From: Massilia sp. TS11
Lineage (GTDB): Bacteria > Pseudomonadota > Gammaproteobacteria > Burkholderiales > Burkholderiaceae_D
Assembly (NCBI RefSeq): GCF_022012445.1
Contig: NZ_JAKLTS010000007.1
Span: 186,001-250,000 of the forward strand
Length of the DNA: 64,000 bases
Reading direction: 5' to 3'
Below, in pieces: positions 12,845 through 21,430 of this stretch (position 1 is the stretch's first letter; the number at the start of each line of letters is the position of its first letter). The translations under genes and the position numbers were made by a program. The notes under the pieces are model-generated. The model saw only the letters and a program-made list of their open reading frames with translations, was not told where the DNA came from and made no database searches.

Positions 12845-13267
12845 ATGGCAAACACTATTCACGTGGACGTGGTCTCGGCCGAAGAGCAGATCTTCGCCGG
12901 GGAAGCCGAATTCGTCGCGTTGCCGGGTGAAGGTGGCGAGCTCGGGATCTATCCCAAGCACACGCCGCTGATCACGCGCATCAAGCCGGGCGCCGTGCGC
13001 ATCAAGGTGCCGGGCAAGGCCGAAGAGGAATTCGTCTTCGTCGCCGGTGGCATCCTCGAGGTGCAGCCGAACGTCGTGACCGTGCTGGCGGATACCGCCA
13101 TCCGCGGCCATGACCTCGACGAAGCCAAGGCCCAGGAAGCGAAGAAGGCCGCCGAAGAAGCCCTGCATAACCGCGAAGCTTCGATCGACTACGCCCAGGC
13201 CCAGGCTGAACTGGCCGCCGCCGTGGCCCAGCTGGCCGCGATCCGTCGCCTGCGCTCCAAGCGCTGA
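12845..13267 (+). CDS. atpC: F1Fo ATP synthase subunit epsilon
   Basis: This 140-residue rotor subunit can also inhibit ATPase activity. The N-terminal beta sandwich contains the conserved [19 protein letters not shown] motif, and the C-terminal 50 residues form the two-helix inhibitory arm. It is the last gene of the operon. A strong intrinsic terminator begins 20 bases after its stop. Confidence 0.97.
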   Translation: MANTIHVDVVSAEEQIFAGEAEFVALPGEGGELGIYPKHTPLITRIKPGAVRIKVPGKAEEEFVFVAGGILEVQPNVVTVLADTAIRGHDLDEAKAQEAKKAAEEALHNREASIDYAQAQAELAAAVAQLAAIRRLRSKR

Positions 13268-13286
13268 GCGAAGCAGTATCCAAGAC

Positions 13287-13315
13287 AAAGGCAGCTGCGG
13301 CTGCCTTTTCTTTTT
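13287..13315 (+). terminator. Intrinsic terminator of the atp operon
   Basis: AAAGGCAGC pairs with GCTGCCTTT around a TGCG (UNCG-class) loop, giving nine pairs, followed by TTCTTTTT. This is a textbook Rho-independent terminator. Confidence 0.92.
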
Positions 13316-13340
13316 GATGATACGGATAACACTAAACTCC

Positions 13341-13368
13341 TTGAAACCTCAAACTGAGCGGCTATAGT
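13341..13368 (+). promoter_or_regulatory. Promoter of the putative small RNA
   Basis: TTGAAA (13341-13346) and TATAGT (13363-13368) are separated by 16 bases, placed just after the atpC terminator and before a run of hairpins that contains no good coding frame. The expected transcription start is near 13375. Confidence 0.6.
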
Positions 13369-13374
13369 GGTTGT

Positions 13375-13527
13375 AGTCAGTTTCGGGGGGAGGCCAGCGC
13401 ACCGACACAAGATCAACAAGGTGTTGTTCCAGTGCGCCGCATTACGATGCGGATTTGAGGAATTCATTTCCTCACTGAGTTCCTGTGGGAACGGGACGAT
13501 GGCGGCTGCGGCCGCCATTTCCTTTTC
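13375..13527 (+). ncRNA. Putative structured small RNA of about 150 nt
   Basis: Between two terminators and behind a promoter-like sequence lie consecutive hairpins. GCGCAC (13397) pairs with GTGCGC (13432), with inner CAACA/TGTTG. CCGCAT-TACG-ATGCGG lies at 13437-13452. TGAGGAA/TTCCTCA lies at 13456-13474, GTTCC-TGTG-GGAAC at 13479-13492, and a terminator stem ends the unit. No protein start with a Shine-Dalgarno sequence is seen inside. I do not recognise the family; it lacks the end-to-end pairing of 6S RNA and the SRP RNA core sequence. Confidence 0.6.
13499..13527 (+). terminator. Terminator of the putative small RNA
   Basis: ATGGCGGC pairs with GCCGCCAT around TGCG (a cUNCGg tetraloop), followed by TTCCTTTTC. 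It also closes any read-through from the atp operon. Confidence 0.8.
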
Positions 13528-13591
13528 TGGCTTAACATGGCCTTAATCGCCGCGGCCGAGCATGGCGCCATTGCCCTTCCCGAGGACCGCC

Positions 13592-14002
13592 ATGCCCATG
13601 CTCTCCCTGTTGTTCCTGCTTGCCGCCGCGCCCGACGCGGCCAGCGAAGAAGCCATCCGTAGCGTGGTCGCGCGCTATGCCCAGGCCTGGGCCGAAGGCA
13701 ATGCCGCGCAGATGCAGACCACGCTCACGCCCCAGTTCCAGCAGCAGGTGGCCGTGCGCCAGGCCCAGAAACCCGACAGCGTGCGCAGCGTCAGCGGCCT
13801 GCTGTTGCTCGACCAGACGGGGCGCGGCTATGGCCGCTCGCTGGCGCCGGCCCTGCGCCAGCCCAGCATCCGCGTGCTCGATGTCACGGACGGCATGGCC
13901 AGCGTCGTGTTCGAGCAGGGCGGGCGCCACGAAGCCCTGCAGCTGCTGCTGATCGACGGCCAGTGGCGCATCCAGAACGCCCTCACCACGGCCAAGGAGT
14001 GA
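13592..14002 (+). CDS. Small secreted NTF2-like protein
   Basis: This 136-residue protein starts with a short hydrophobic leader and then an SEEAIRSVVARYAQAWAEGNA helix. That opening and the following beta-rich part ending in LLLIDGQWRIQNAL resemble the NTF2-like/SnoaL (DUF4440-type) fold. No catalytic residue is obvious. The start at 13592 is chosen over 13562 because GAGGA lies five bases upstream and because it exposes the leader. Its stop is three bases before the (2Fe-2S) subunit gene, so it probably belongs to that operon. A chaperone or accessory role for the molybdenum enzyme is speculation. Confidence 0.7.
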   Translation: MPMLSLLFLLAAAPDAASEEAIRSVVARYAQAWAEGNAAQMQTTLTPQFQQQVAVRQAQKPDSVRSVSGLLLLDQTGRGYGRSLAPALRQPSIRVLDVTDGMASVVFEQGGRHEALQLLLIDGQWRIQNALTTAKE

Positions 14003-14004
14003 GC

Positions 14005-14466
14005 ATGCGCCTGCACATCAACGGCCACTGGCGCGAGCTCGACGCCGACCCCGCCATGCCCCTGCTGTGGGCGCTGCGCGACCACCTGCAACTGAGCGGC
14101 ACCAAATTCGGCTGCGGCGCCGGCCTGTGCGGCGCCTGCACCGTGCACCTCGACGGCCAGCCGGTGCGCGCCTGCCAGACACCGGTCGCGCGCGTGGGCC
14201 AGGCGCGCATCACCACCATCGAGGGCCTGTCGGCCGATGGCAAGCATCCGGTGCAGCGTGCCTGGCGCGCGCTGAATGTGCCGCAATGCGGCTACTGCCA
14301 GGCCGGCCAGATGATGACGGCCGCGGCCCATCTGGCCCAAGGCGGCGCCACCGACAGCGCGAGCGTGCGCGCAGCCATGGCCGGCCACATCTGCCGCTGC
14401 GGGACCTATGCGCGCGTCGAGCAGGCCGTGGCGCTGGCCGCGCGCCTGCACAAGGAGGGCGCATGA
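14005..14466 (+). CDS. (2Fe-2S)-binding subunit of a molybdenum hydroxylase (IorA-like)
   Basis: This 153-residue small subunit of the xanthine dehydrogenase family passes electrons from the molybdenum centre. The plant-type cluster is bound by the cysteines of CGAGLCGACTVHLDG (about residues 37-51) plus a later cysteine in RACQT. The second cluster is bound by CGYCQAGQMM and CRCGTYARV near the C-terminus. Family members include isoquinoline 1-oxidoreductase alpha and aldehyde oxidoreductases. It overlaps the large subunit by four bases (ATGA). AAGGAGTGAGC, spanning the upstream gene's stop, is its Shine-Dalgarno sequence. Confidence 0.93.
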   Translation: MRLHINGHWRELDADPAMPLLWALRDHLQLSGTKFGCGAGLCGACTVHLDGQPVRACQTPVARVGQARITTIEGLSADGKHPVQRAWRALNVPQCGYCQAGQMMTAAAHLAQGGATDSASVRAAMAGHICRCGTYARVEQAVALAARLHKEGA

Positions 14467-16643
14467 AGCCCGCGCCGCACAATCCGCGCCGGCGCGCGCT
14501 GCTGCAGGGCGGGGCCGCGCTGGCGGCCGCCCTGTGCGTGCCGAGCGCCTTGTTCGCCGCGTCCGCGCCGGCGCTGGCGCCGAATGTCTTTGTGCGCATT
14601 ACCCCGCAAGGCGTGACGCTGGTGGTGCCGCGCAGCGAGATGGGGCAGGGCATCCGCACCGCGCTGGCGATGGTGATGTGCGAGGAACTCGATCTGCGCC
14701 TCGCGCAGGTGCAGGTGCTGCGCGCCGACGGCGATGCGCGCTACGGCGATCAGGACACGGTCGGCGACGACAGCTTCCGCCAGACCTGGCTGCCGCTGCG
14801 CAAAGCCGCGGCGGCGGCGCGCGCCATGCTGGTGCTGGCGGCCAGCCGCCGCTGGGGCCTGGCGCCGGACAGTCTGCGCACCGAGGCGGGCCAGGTGCTG
14901 GCCCCCGATGGCCGCAGCCTGGCCTATGGCGCCCTGGTGGCCGACGCCGCGCGCGAAGCCGTGCCGGCCGAGCCGGTGCTGAAAGCGGCGCAGGACTTTC
15001 GCCTGATTGGCCGGCCGACCGCCGGCATCGATCTGGACGCCATCACGCGCGGGCAGGGACGGTACGGCATCGATCAGCGTCTGCCCGGCATGCGCTACGC
15101 GATGCTGGTGCGCGCGCCCCTGCCGGGCATGCGCCTGGCCCGCTTCGACGCGGCGGCGGCGCGCCGCCAGCCGGGCGTGCTCGATGTGTTTGCGCTGCCC
15201 GGCCAGTTTGCGGCCGAAGCCGCGACCCTCGACGCGGTGGCCGTGATCGGGCGCGACACCTGGTCCTGTCTGCAGGGGCGCAAGGCGGTGCGCGCCGAGT
15301 GGGCGGCCGGCGACAGCCTGGCGATGGACAGCGCCCAATTGCGCGCGGCGATGGAAGCGGCGGCCGACCGCGGCGGCACCGTCTACACCAGCCGCGGCGA
15401 TGTCGATGCGGCGCGCGCGCAGGCCACGCGCACGCTCAAGCGGCGCTACTTCACGCCCTACATCACGCACGCGACGATGGAGCCGCCGGTGTGCACGGCC
15501 ACCGTCACGCACGACCACTGCACGGTGTGGGCGCCGACCCAGAATCCGGGCGAAGCGCGCGAACGCATCGCCGCCGAACTGGGCTGGCCGCTGAGCCGCG
15601 TGAGCGTGCATGTGACGATGATCGGCGGCGGCTTTGGCCGCAAGTCCCTGCACGACTTCGTGCTCGAAAGCGTGCGCCTGAGCCGGCGCATCGGCGCGCC
15701 GGTCAAGCTGCTGTGGACGCGCGAGGACGATCTGCGCCACGGCTTCTACAAATCGCCGGCGCTGACCGAGATCGAACTCGGTCTGGATGCCGATGGCGGC
15801 CTGCTGTTCTGGCGCCAGCACAGCGTGCAGTCGGGCGGTTCGGCGATCTCGAACGGCAAGCCGGTGGCGGCGCTCGAAGTGTATGAGGTCGGCGGCGGAC
15901 CGACGCGGGTGCCGTATGCGGTGCCGCACCAGCGCGCCGAGGGCAGCCATGTGGAGACGCCGCTGCGCCGCTCCTGGGTGCGCGGCGTGCAGGACGTGTT
16001 CCATGCGATCGCGCCCAATTGCGCGCTCGACGAGCTGGCCGTGGCCAGCGGGCGCGATCCGCTGGCCTGGCGCCTGGCTCTGCTGGAGCCGGCGCGCAAG
16101 ATCCAGTTCTTCCGCACCAGCCTGCCCTACGAGCAGTGGTACGACACCGGGCGCCTGGCGGCCGTGCTGCGCAAGGCCGGCGAACTGGCCGGCTGGGGCA
16201 GGCCGCTGGCGGCCGGGCAGGGGCGCGGGGTGGCCGCGCATTTTCAGAGCCTCAGCTATGTCGGCATGGTGGCCCAGGTGCACGTCGATGGCGCGCGCCG
16301 CCTGCGCGTCGAGCGCGTGTGCGTGGCCGTCGACTGCGGCCTCGTCGTCAATCCGGACAGCGCGCGCGCCCAGGTCGAAGGGGCGATCGCGTTCGCGCTC
16401 GGGGCGGTGCTGTATGGGCAGGTCGGGGTCGACGCCGCGGGCGTGACGGTCTCGAATTTTCACGACTACCAGGTGGCGCGCATCACCGACATGCCGGCGG
16501 TGGACGTGGTGTTCATGCCCAGTACCCTGGCCCCGAGCGGGCTTGGGGAGATCTGCGTGCCGCCGCTGGCCCCGGCCGTGATGAATGCCGTGGCCGCCGC
16601 CTGCGGCCAGCGCTGCACGGAGCTGCCGCTGCGCCTGGCCTGA
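14463..16643 (+). CDS. Molybdopterin-binding subunit of a xanthine dehydrogenase-family oxidoreductase (IorB-like)
   Basis: This 726-residue large subunit has an N-terminal twin-arginine leader (RRRALLQGG followed by a hydrophobic alanine-rich stretch), so the complex is probably exported folded to the periplasm. The molybdopterin-binding segments are visible as [17 protein letters not shown] near residues 60-76 and [13 protein letters not shown] in the second half. The C-terminal [14 protein letters not shown] holds the conserved glutamate used as catalytic base in this family. The two-gene arrangement without an FAD subunit is that of isoquinoline 1-oxidoreductase and membrane-linked aldehyde dehydrogenases using cytochrome acceptors. 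The substrate is unknown. Confidence 0.93.
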   Translation: MKPAPHNPRRRALLQGGAALAAALCVPSALFAASAPALAPNVFVRITPQGVTLVVPRSEMGQGIRTALAMVMCEELDLRLAQVQVLRADGDARYGDQDTVGDDSFRQTWLPLRKAAAAARAMLVLAASRRWGLAPDSLRTEAGQVLAPDGRSLAYGALVADAAREAVPAEPVLKAAQDFRLIGRPTAGIDLDAITRGQGRYGIDQRLPGMRYAMLVRAPLPGMRLARFDAAAARRQPGVLDVFALPGQFAAEAATLDAVAVIGRDTWSCLQGRKAVRAEWAAGDSLAMDSAQLRAAMEAAADRGGTVYTSRGDVDAARAQATRTLKRRYFTPYITHATMEPPVCTATVTHDHCTVWAPTQNPGEARERIAAELGWPLSRVSVHVTMIGGGFGRKSLHDFVLESVRLSRRIGAPVKLLWTREDDLRHGFYKSPALTEIELGLDADGGLLFWRQHSVQSGGSAISNGKPVAALEVYEVGGGPTRVPYAVPHQRAEGSHVETPLRRSWVRGVQDVFHAIAPNCALDELAVASGRDPLAWRLALLEPARKIQFFRTSLPYEQWYDTGRLAAVLRKAGELAGWGRPLAAGQGRGVAAHFQSLSYVGMVAQVHVDGARRLRVERVCVAVDCGLVVNPDSARAQVEGAIAFALGAVLYGQVGVDAAGVTVSNFHDYQVARITDMPAVDVVFMPSTLAPSGLGEICVPPLAPAVMNAVAAACGQRCTELPLRLA

Positions 16644-16646
16644 GCC

Positions 16647-17987
16647 TCAGACGGCCGGCTGGCTGCCCCAGTCGCGCGGGGCCAGGGCCTGGGGCGCGGG
16701 GACGGCGTCGATGATGGGGGCGACTTCGGCCTGGTCGTCGTCGAGCAGATTGATCAGCGGCGCAAACAGGGTGCGGTCGTGCGGCGAGCTCGCATGCAGG
16801 GCCAGGTCGCGCGCGATGTCGCGCAGGCGCCAGCAGATTTCGCGCGTGGCCACCACCTTTTCGAACATCAGCCCGCCGTCGAGGCCGAGCGAGAGATTGA
16901 CGTTCTTGCGCAGGTAGATGTCGAGGCCGGTGCTGATGAAGGCGCGCTGGATTTTTTCGATGCGGCCCAGCGCATTGCCCAGCAGCTCGGCACTGCGCGG
17001 CGAGCGCGCCACCGAGGCGTCGAGCAGGTTTTCGCCGAGGTCGAGCGCGCCGCGGATGCGCCAGTACAGGCGCTCGACGTCGCCCGCTTCGTCGGCGGCC
17101 ACGCGCGGGGCCGTGGCGCCCTGGGCGCGCAGCGCGCCCGAAATGGCCGAGACCAGATCGGCCGGGTGCTCGCCCGGCACGATTTTCAGCGCCAGTTCGG
17201 CGCGTTCGAGCGGGTAGTCCTTGTTGAGTACGCCGGCGATCATCTCGGCCACGCCCACGGCCTGGCCGATCGGCGACAAGGCATGCCCGGCCGCCTGGCG
17301 CGGATAGCCGGTGCCGTCGAAGCGCTCGTGGTGTTCGCTGATGGCGCGCCCGACCGCCAGCGGATAGGACTCGAGCTCGTTGACGAGCAGCTGGCCGATG
17401 CGCGGATGGCTGATCAGCTGGGCCCATTCCTGCGGCGTCAGACGCTGGTCCTTGGCATGCAGCATGGGGTCCAGATACAGTTCGCCGACGTCGTGCAGCA
17501 GGCCGGCCACGGCCGCCTGCTGCTGCTCGTCCTCGGTCAGGCGCAGCTTCTTGGCCAGGCCGAGCGACATCAGGCTGACCAGCACGCTGTGTTCGAGCTG
17601 GCGCGCGTCCATGCAGGACAGCAGCAGACCGGTGGCGGGCGAGAATTCGATGGCGGCCAGCAGGCCGAGCGGGGCCGGGCCGGCGCCGCCGACACTGCGC
17701 AGGATGCGCGCCAGCGGCACGCAGCGTTCGATCAGGCCGCGCCCCAGGTCGACGATGCGGGCCGCGTCGACGCCACCGCGCGCGGCCAGGCAGGTTTCGA
17801 GCGGCGCCTGCAGCGGCCCCTCGAGCAGGATGGCGGCCAGGCTGTGGCCGAGGCGCCCGCCCGTGCGCAGCAGGCGCTCGCCATCGGCCGCAAGCACGTC
17901 CTGCGTGGCCACGACCTCGCAGGCGGCGCTCAGCGCGAGCGCCTTGCTCAGGAAGTGGCGGTTGACGCTGGTCGGTAGCTGGGCCAT
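16647..17987 (-). CDS. HD-GYP-type phosphohydrolase domain protein
   Basis: This 446-residue soluble protein has an HD-GYP domain in the middle. The HD pair is in LLHDVGEL, and ISEHHERFDGTGYP supplies the distal histidines and GYP motif, so cyclic-di-GMP phosphodiesterase activity is plausible. The family usually has HDIGK after the HD; here HDVGE replaces the lysine, which may change activity. The N-terminal 150 residues and C-terminal 150 residues match no domain I can name. It is convergent with the molybdenum hydroxylase operon, with three bases between the stops. Confidence 0.85.
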   Translation of the reverse strand: MAQLPTSVNRHFLSKALALSAACEVVATQDVLAADGERLLRTGGRLGHSLAAILLEGPLQAPLETCLAARGGVDAARIVDLGRGLIERCVPLARILRSVGGAGPAPLGLLAAIEFSPATGLLLSCMDARQLEHSVLVSLMSLGLAKKLRLTEDEQQQAAVAGLLHDVGELYLDPMLHAKDQRLTPQEWAQLISHPRIGQLLVNELESYPLAVGRAISEHHERFDGTGYPRQAAGHALSPIGQAVGVAEMIAGVLNKDYPLERAELALKIVPGEHPADLVSAISGALRAQGATAPRVAADEAGDVERLYWRIRGALDLGENLLDASVARSPRSAELLGNALGRIEKIQRAFISTGLDIYLRKNVNLSLGLDGGLMFEKVVATREICWRLRDIARDLALHASSPHDRTLFAPLINLLDDDQAEVAPIIDAVPAPQALAPRDWGSQPAV

Positions 17988-18083
17988 GGGCTATTGCCTT
18001 TTGACAAGGTTGGCAGATTCTAGCGAATTTCCACGCCCGGGGGCGCACCGCCGTGCAGATATTTGTTTGCGCGCAACTAATCC

Positions 18084-19124
18084 TCAGGGCGACTGTGCCA
18101 GACGCGCCAGCATGGCGCGCACGGCCAGCAGTTGCGGCCCGTCGCGCGCGAAAAAGCGCGGGGCGAAGGGGTTCGGGCTGGCGTAACCCCAGAAGTCCCA
18201 GCAGCCCTGCGGGTTGTAGGGATAGCGCGCGCTTGGCGTGGCCTGCGGGTAGAGCACGATCAGGCGGTTGCGGTCGGCCACGCGGTTGTAGCCGGCGCCC
18301 TGGACATAGCGCTCGCCGATCTGGTCCGCGCTTTGCAGGCAGGCATGAAAGGCCACATGCACGCGGCAGCCGCCGCTCTGGCAGGCCGTGGGCACGTAGA
18401 CATAGCCGCTGTCGGCCAGGGCGATGTCGGGCGCCGCGTACAGGCGCTGGCTGAAGCGCAGCAGCCGTCCCTCGGGCTGGGTGGACGGCGCTTCCAGCGT
18501 ACCGAGCAGCTGGGCCAGCAGCAGGCGCGCCAGCGGCAGCGCGCAGTTGTTGAGATAGGGCGGGGCCGTGGCGGCGCAGGGCTGGTCGTGCGGATCGTCG
18601 GTGACCATGCCATGGCCGGCCCCGACCTCGTTGTTGAACACCACGTTGGCAGCCCCGGCCAGCAGATAGAAATCGCGCGCGCTGGCGCCGACGGCGCTGG
18701 TGATGGTCTGGTCCTGGGTGCCGGAAAACACATACACGCGCTGGCGCGCCAGATTGGCCGGATCGTCGATCCAGCCCTGCTGGAAGAAGCCCATGGTCTT
18801 TTCCAGCAGCAGCTGGGGATCGGGCGGATCGAGCCCGGCCTGCTCGGGATTCATGCACAGGGTCAGGGCGTTGACCAGATAGGGCACATAGGGCGGCTGG
18901 CCGGCGGCCCCGGCGCAATAGTAGGGCCCGCCAGCGACCAGGCCGACCCCGCGCACCAGACCCGAGTAGGCGACCGCGAACTGCCCAGCCATGTAGGCGC
19001 CCGAGGACACGCCCGAGACCGTGGTCTGGGACAGGTCAGCGCGCAGGCGCGGCAGGGGATGCGGCGGGCTGGCGGCGGCGGCCAGCGCCCACAGCAGGCA
19101 GAAAATAGTGGTGACGAAGCGCAT
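18084..19124 (-). CDS. Secreted PHB depolymerase-like serine esterase
   Basis: This 346-residue protein has a Sec signal peptide (first 18 residues, ending in AAAAS). It is an alpha/beta hydrolase of the type-2 extracellular PHB depolymerase or feruloyl-esterase-like group. The nucleophile elbow GVSSGAYMA contains the catalytic serine near residue 41. The His of NEVGAGHGM is the likely catalytic base, and DPHDQPC and CWDFWGY segments hold conserved cysteines and aromatic residues. It probably cleaves short-chain polyhydroxyalkanoate or a related polyester outside the cytoplasm. It diverges from the glutathione peroxidase gene. Confidence 0.85.
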   Translation of the reverse strand: MRFVTTIFCLLWALAAAASPPHPLPRLRADLSQTTVSGVSSGAYMAGQFAVAYSGLVRGVGLVAGGPYYCAGAAGQPPYVPYLVNALTLCMNPEQAGLDPPDPQLLLEKTMGFFQQGWIDDPANLARQRVYVFSGTQDQTITSAVGASARDFYLLAGAANVVFNNEVGAGHGMVTDDPHDQPCAATAPPYLNNCALPLARLLLAQLLGTLEAPSTQPEGRLLRFSQRLYAAPDIALADSGYVYVPTACQSGGCRVHVAFHACLQSADQIGERYVQGAGYNRVADRNRLIVLYPQATPSARYPYNPQGCWDFWGYASPNPFAPRFFARDGPQLLAVRAMLARLAQSP

Positions 19125-19181
19125 AATTTTTTATTGACATAGAATGGCTGTCCTCAATGTTTAGACCACAGGAAGTCGATC

Positions 19182-19778
19182 ATGTTCAAAGCTTGTGTGA
19201 GTGTCTTGACCCTGATGTCCGCCGCCATGTTGCTGAGCGCCCCGGCCGCCGCCGGCCAGGCCGCCACGATGGGCGCCGCCGCCGCGCCGGCCGCCTGTCC
19301 GGCCATCCTGAAACAGAATTTCAAGCGTCTGCAGGACGAGGCGCCGCAGGACCTGTGCCAGTACGCGGGCAAGGTGATCCTGGTGGTCAACACGGCCAGC
19401 TATTGCGGCTACACCAACCAGTACGAAGGCCTGGAAAAACTCTACGCCAATTACAAGGACAAGGGTTTGGTCGTGCTCGGCTTCCCCTCGAATGACTTCG
19501 GCAAGCAGGAGCCCGGTTCGAGCAAGGAAATCGCCGACTTCTGCTACAACACCTATGGCGTGAAGTTCCCGATGTTCGCCAAGTCCTCGGTGATCGGGCC
19601 GGAAGCCAATCCCCTGCACGCCCAGCTGACCAAGATCACCGGCAAGGCCCCGGGCTGGAACTTCGCCAAGTATGTGATCGACCGCGAAGGCAAGGTCATC
19701 AGCTTCTACCCGAGCAAGGTCACGCCCGAAGACAAGACCCTGGTCGCCGAAATCGAGAAAGACCTGGCCGCCAAGTAA
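19182..19778 (+). CDS. Exported glutathione peroxidase-like thiol peroxidase
   Basis: This 198-residue protein has an N-terminal signal peptide of about 25 residues, so the enzyme acts in the periplasm. The peroxidatic cysteine is in NTASYCGYTNQY; the conserved GFPSNDFGKQEPGS block and the tryptophan-asparagine pair in APGWNFAKYV complete the active site. It reduces hydroperoxides using thioredoxin or glutathione. GGAAG lies seven bases before the start. A TTGACA at 19134-19139 is a likely -35 box, but the matching -10 is weak. Its stop is eight bases before a large palindrome that overlaps the next gene. Confidence 0.93.
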   Translation: MFKACVSVLTLMSAAMLLSAPAAAGQAATMGAAAAPAACPAILKQNFKRLQDEAPQDLCQYAGKVILVVNTASYCGYTNQYEGLEKLYANYKDKGLVVLGFPSNDFGKQEPGSSKEIADFCYNTYGVKFPMFAKSSVIGPEANPLHAQLTKITGKAPGWNFAKYVIDREGKVISFYPSKVTPEDKTLVAEIEKDLAAK

Positions 19779-19785
19779 GTCCAAC

Positions 19786-19827
19786 GGCATGGCGTCATCT
19801 TTACATGCGTTAAGATGACGCCATGCC
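19786..19827. promoter_or_regulatory. 16-bp perfect inverted repeat overlapping a start codon
   Basis: GGCATGGCGTCATCTT (19786-19801) is followed after 10 bases by its exact reverse complement (19812-19827). The right arm contains the ATG (19823) of the GlxA-type regulator. There is no U-tract. It may be an operator for the regulator itself, a structure that hides its start codon, or an mRNA 3'-end hairpin for the peroxidase gene. Confidence 0.9.
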
Positions 19828-20779
19828 GGCTCCGCTCGTCCTCGCCCTCGCTTACGACCGCCTGTGCACCTTTGAGTTCGGCTGCACGGTGGAATTGTTC
19901 GCCCTCGACCGTCCCGAGCTCGGGGTCGACTGGTACCGCTTCGCCGTCTGCGCGATCGAACCCGGGCCGATCCGCGCGCTGGGCGGGGTGCAGGTGGACG
20001 CGCCTTACCAGCCGCAGCTGCTGGAGCAGGCCGATCTGATCGTCATCCCCGGCTGGCGCGATCCCGATGAACTGCCGCCGGCGCCGCTGCTGGCGGCCCT
20101 GCAGCGCGCGGCCGCGCGCGGCGCGCGCCTGTGCAGCATCTGTTCGGGCGTGTTCGTGCTGGCCGCGGCCGGCCTGCTCGACGGGCTGGCCGCCACCACC
20201 CACTGGCGCTATGCCGACCGGCTGGCGGCGCGCTATCCGCGCATCCGGGTCCAGCGCGACGATTTGTATGTCGACGCCGGGCAGATCATCACCTCGGCCG
20301 GTTCCGCCGCCGGCCTCGACATGCTGCTGCATCTGGTGCGGCGCGATTACGGCGCGCGTGTCGGAAATCTGGTCGCGCAGCGTCTGGTGGTGCCGCCGCA
20401 CCGCGCCGGCGGCCAGGCCCAGTTTCTGCCGCGCCCGATGGCGCGCGACGAGCACGGCCGCCTGGCGCGTCTGCTCGACCATGTGCGCGCCCATCCGGCC
20501 GAGCCGCATACCCTGGCCAGCATGGCGCGCCGCGCGGCCATGAGCGAGCGCACGCTGCAGCGGCATTTTCAGGAGGCCACGGGGATGGGACCGGTCGAAT
20601 GGCTGATCCACGAGCGCGTGGCCGTGGCCAAGGACCTGCTCGAAACGGGCACGCTCAGCCTGGCGCAGATCGCCGCCCGCTGCGGCTTTGGCAGCGAAGC
20701 CAGCCTGCGTCACCATTTCCGCCGCCTGACGGCTACCACCCCGGCCGCCTACCGGCGCGAGTTTTCAGAGCGCGTCTGA
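19823..20779 (+). CDS. GlxA-family AraC-type transcriptional regulator
   Basis: This 318-residue protein joins an N-terminal DJ-1/PfpI-like domain (about 1-190) to a C-terminal AraC double helix-turn-helix (about 215-310). In the first domain, RLCSICSGVFVLAAAGLLDG matches the nucleophile-elbow region. In the second, LASMARRAAMSERTLQRHF is the first recognition helix and IAARCGFGSEASLRHHFRR the second. The sensing ligand is unknown. No good Shine-Dalgarno sequence precedes the ATG, which lies inside the right arm of the 19786-19827 palindrome. It converges on and overlaps the DUF6058-like gene by 15 bases. Confidence 0.93.
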   Translation: MPAPLVLALAYDRLCTFEFGCTVELFALDRPELGVDWYRFAVCAIEPGPIRALGGVQVDAPYQPQLLEQADLIVIPGWRDPDELPPAPLLAALQRAAARGARLCSICSGVFVLAAAGLLDGLAATTHWRYADRLAARYPRIRVQRDDLYVDAGQIITSAGSAAGLDMLLHLVRRDYGARVGNLVAQRLVVPPHRAGGQAQFLPRPMARDEHGRLARLLDHVRAHPAEPHTLASMARRAAMSERTLQRHFQEATGMGPVEWLIHERVAVAKDLLETGTLSLAQIAARCGFGSEASLRHHFRRLTATTPAAYRREFSERV

Positions 20780-21367
20780 GCCCAGGCCATAGCGCGCGCG
20801 CAGGCCGTCGATCCAGGTGGCGCGTGAACTGCGCGAGCGCTCATGCGGCGCAAAGGCCGGGCTGACGGCATCGAGGCGCGCGATCCAGTGGCGGATTTCC
20901 TGCATGTCGTCGGCAGTGAGTGCTTGCTCACTTGCGCTCAGCGCGCGCAGGCGCTGGATCGCCCATTCTTTTTCCGCGATTTCCTCGGGCAGGCCGCTGC
21001 GCGTGCACAGGCCATAGGTGCCGTCCAAAAAATGGGTCCATTCGCTGGCCAGCTGGGCCGGTGTGGCCAGGGCCAGGCCGCCGATCTCGGCCAGGCGCTG
21101 GCGGTAGCGCGCCGTGAACAGGGCCAAGCCGTTCGCCCCGTCCAGCAGCGCGCGGCCCCAGCCGACATAGCCGCGGCCGTAGATGGCCAGGCGGTCGGCC
21201 GCGGCATGGGTGCCGAAGAAGGACATACAGCTGAGCGAGATGCGCAGCCGGTAGCTGGGCTGGGGCATGCCGGCCAGGGCCAGCAGCTGTGGGCGGGTGA
21301 GCCCCAGCGCGGCCAGCAGGGCCGGCTCGCTGAGGCCGTGGGCATACAGGTAGTCGAGAAGTTCCAT
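20765..21367 (-). CDS. DUF6058-like hypothetical protein
   Basis: This 200-residue, mostly helical protein begins with a MELLDYLYAHGLSEPALLAAL helix. It then has a MPQPSYRLRISLSC / SFFGTH segment and a GYVGWGRALL motif. This pattern recalls the DUF6058 family associated with natural-product loci, but I recognise it only by memory of the pattern. No signal peptide or membrane helix is seen. It overlaps the end of the GlxA-type regulator gene by 15 bases on the opposite strand. Function unknown. Confidence 0.7.
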   Translation of the reverse strand: MELLDYLYAHGLSEPALLAALGLTRPQLLALAGMPQPSYRLRISLSCMSFFGTHAAADRLAIYGRGYVGWGRALLDGANGLALFTARYRQRLAEIGGLALATPAQLASEWTHFLDGTYGLCTRSGLPEEIAEKEWAIQRLRALSASEQALTADDMQEIRHWIARLDAVSPAFAPHERSRSSRATWIDGLRARYGLGSDAL

Positions 21368-21430
21368 GCGCCCATTCTAGGGCGGGGTGGCCGGCCGATG
21401 TGTCGGCCCGGGCCGAAGCATGCGGCCGGA

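Noticed and set aside
13375..13527. 6S RNA or SRP RNA identity for the structured element
   Set aside because: The two ends do not pair into the long rod of 6S RNA and the conserved SRP loop sequence is absent.
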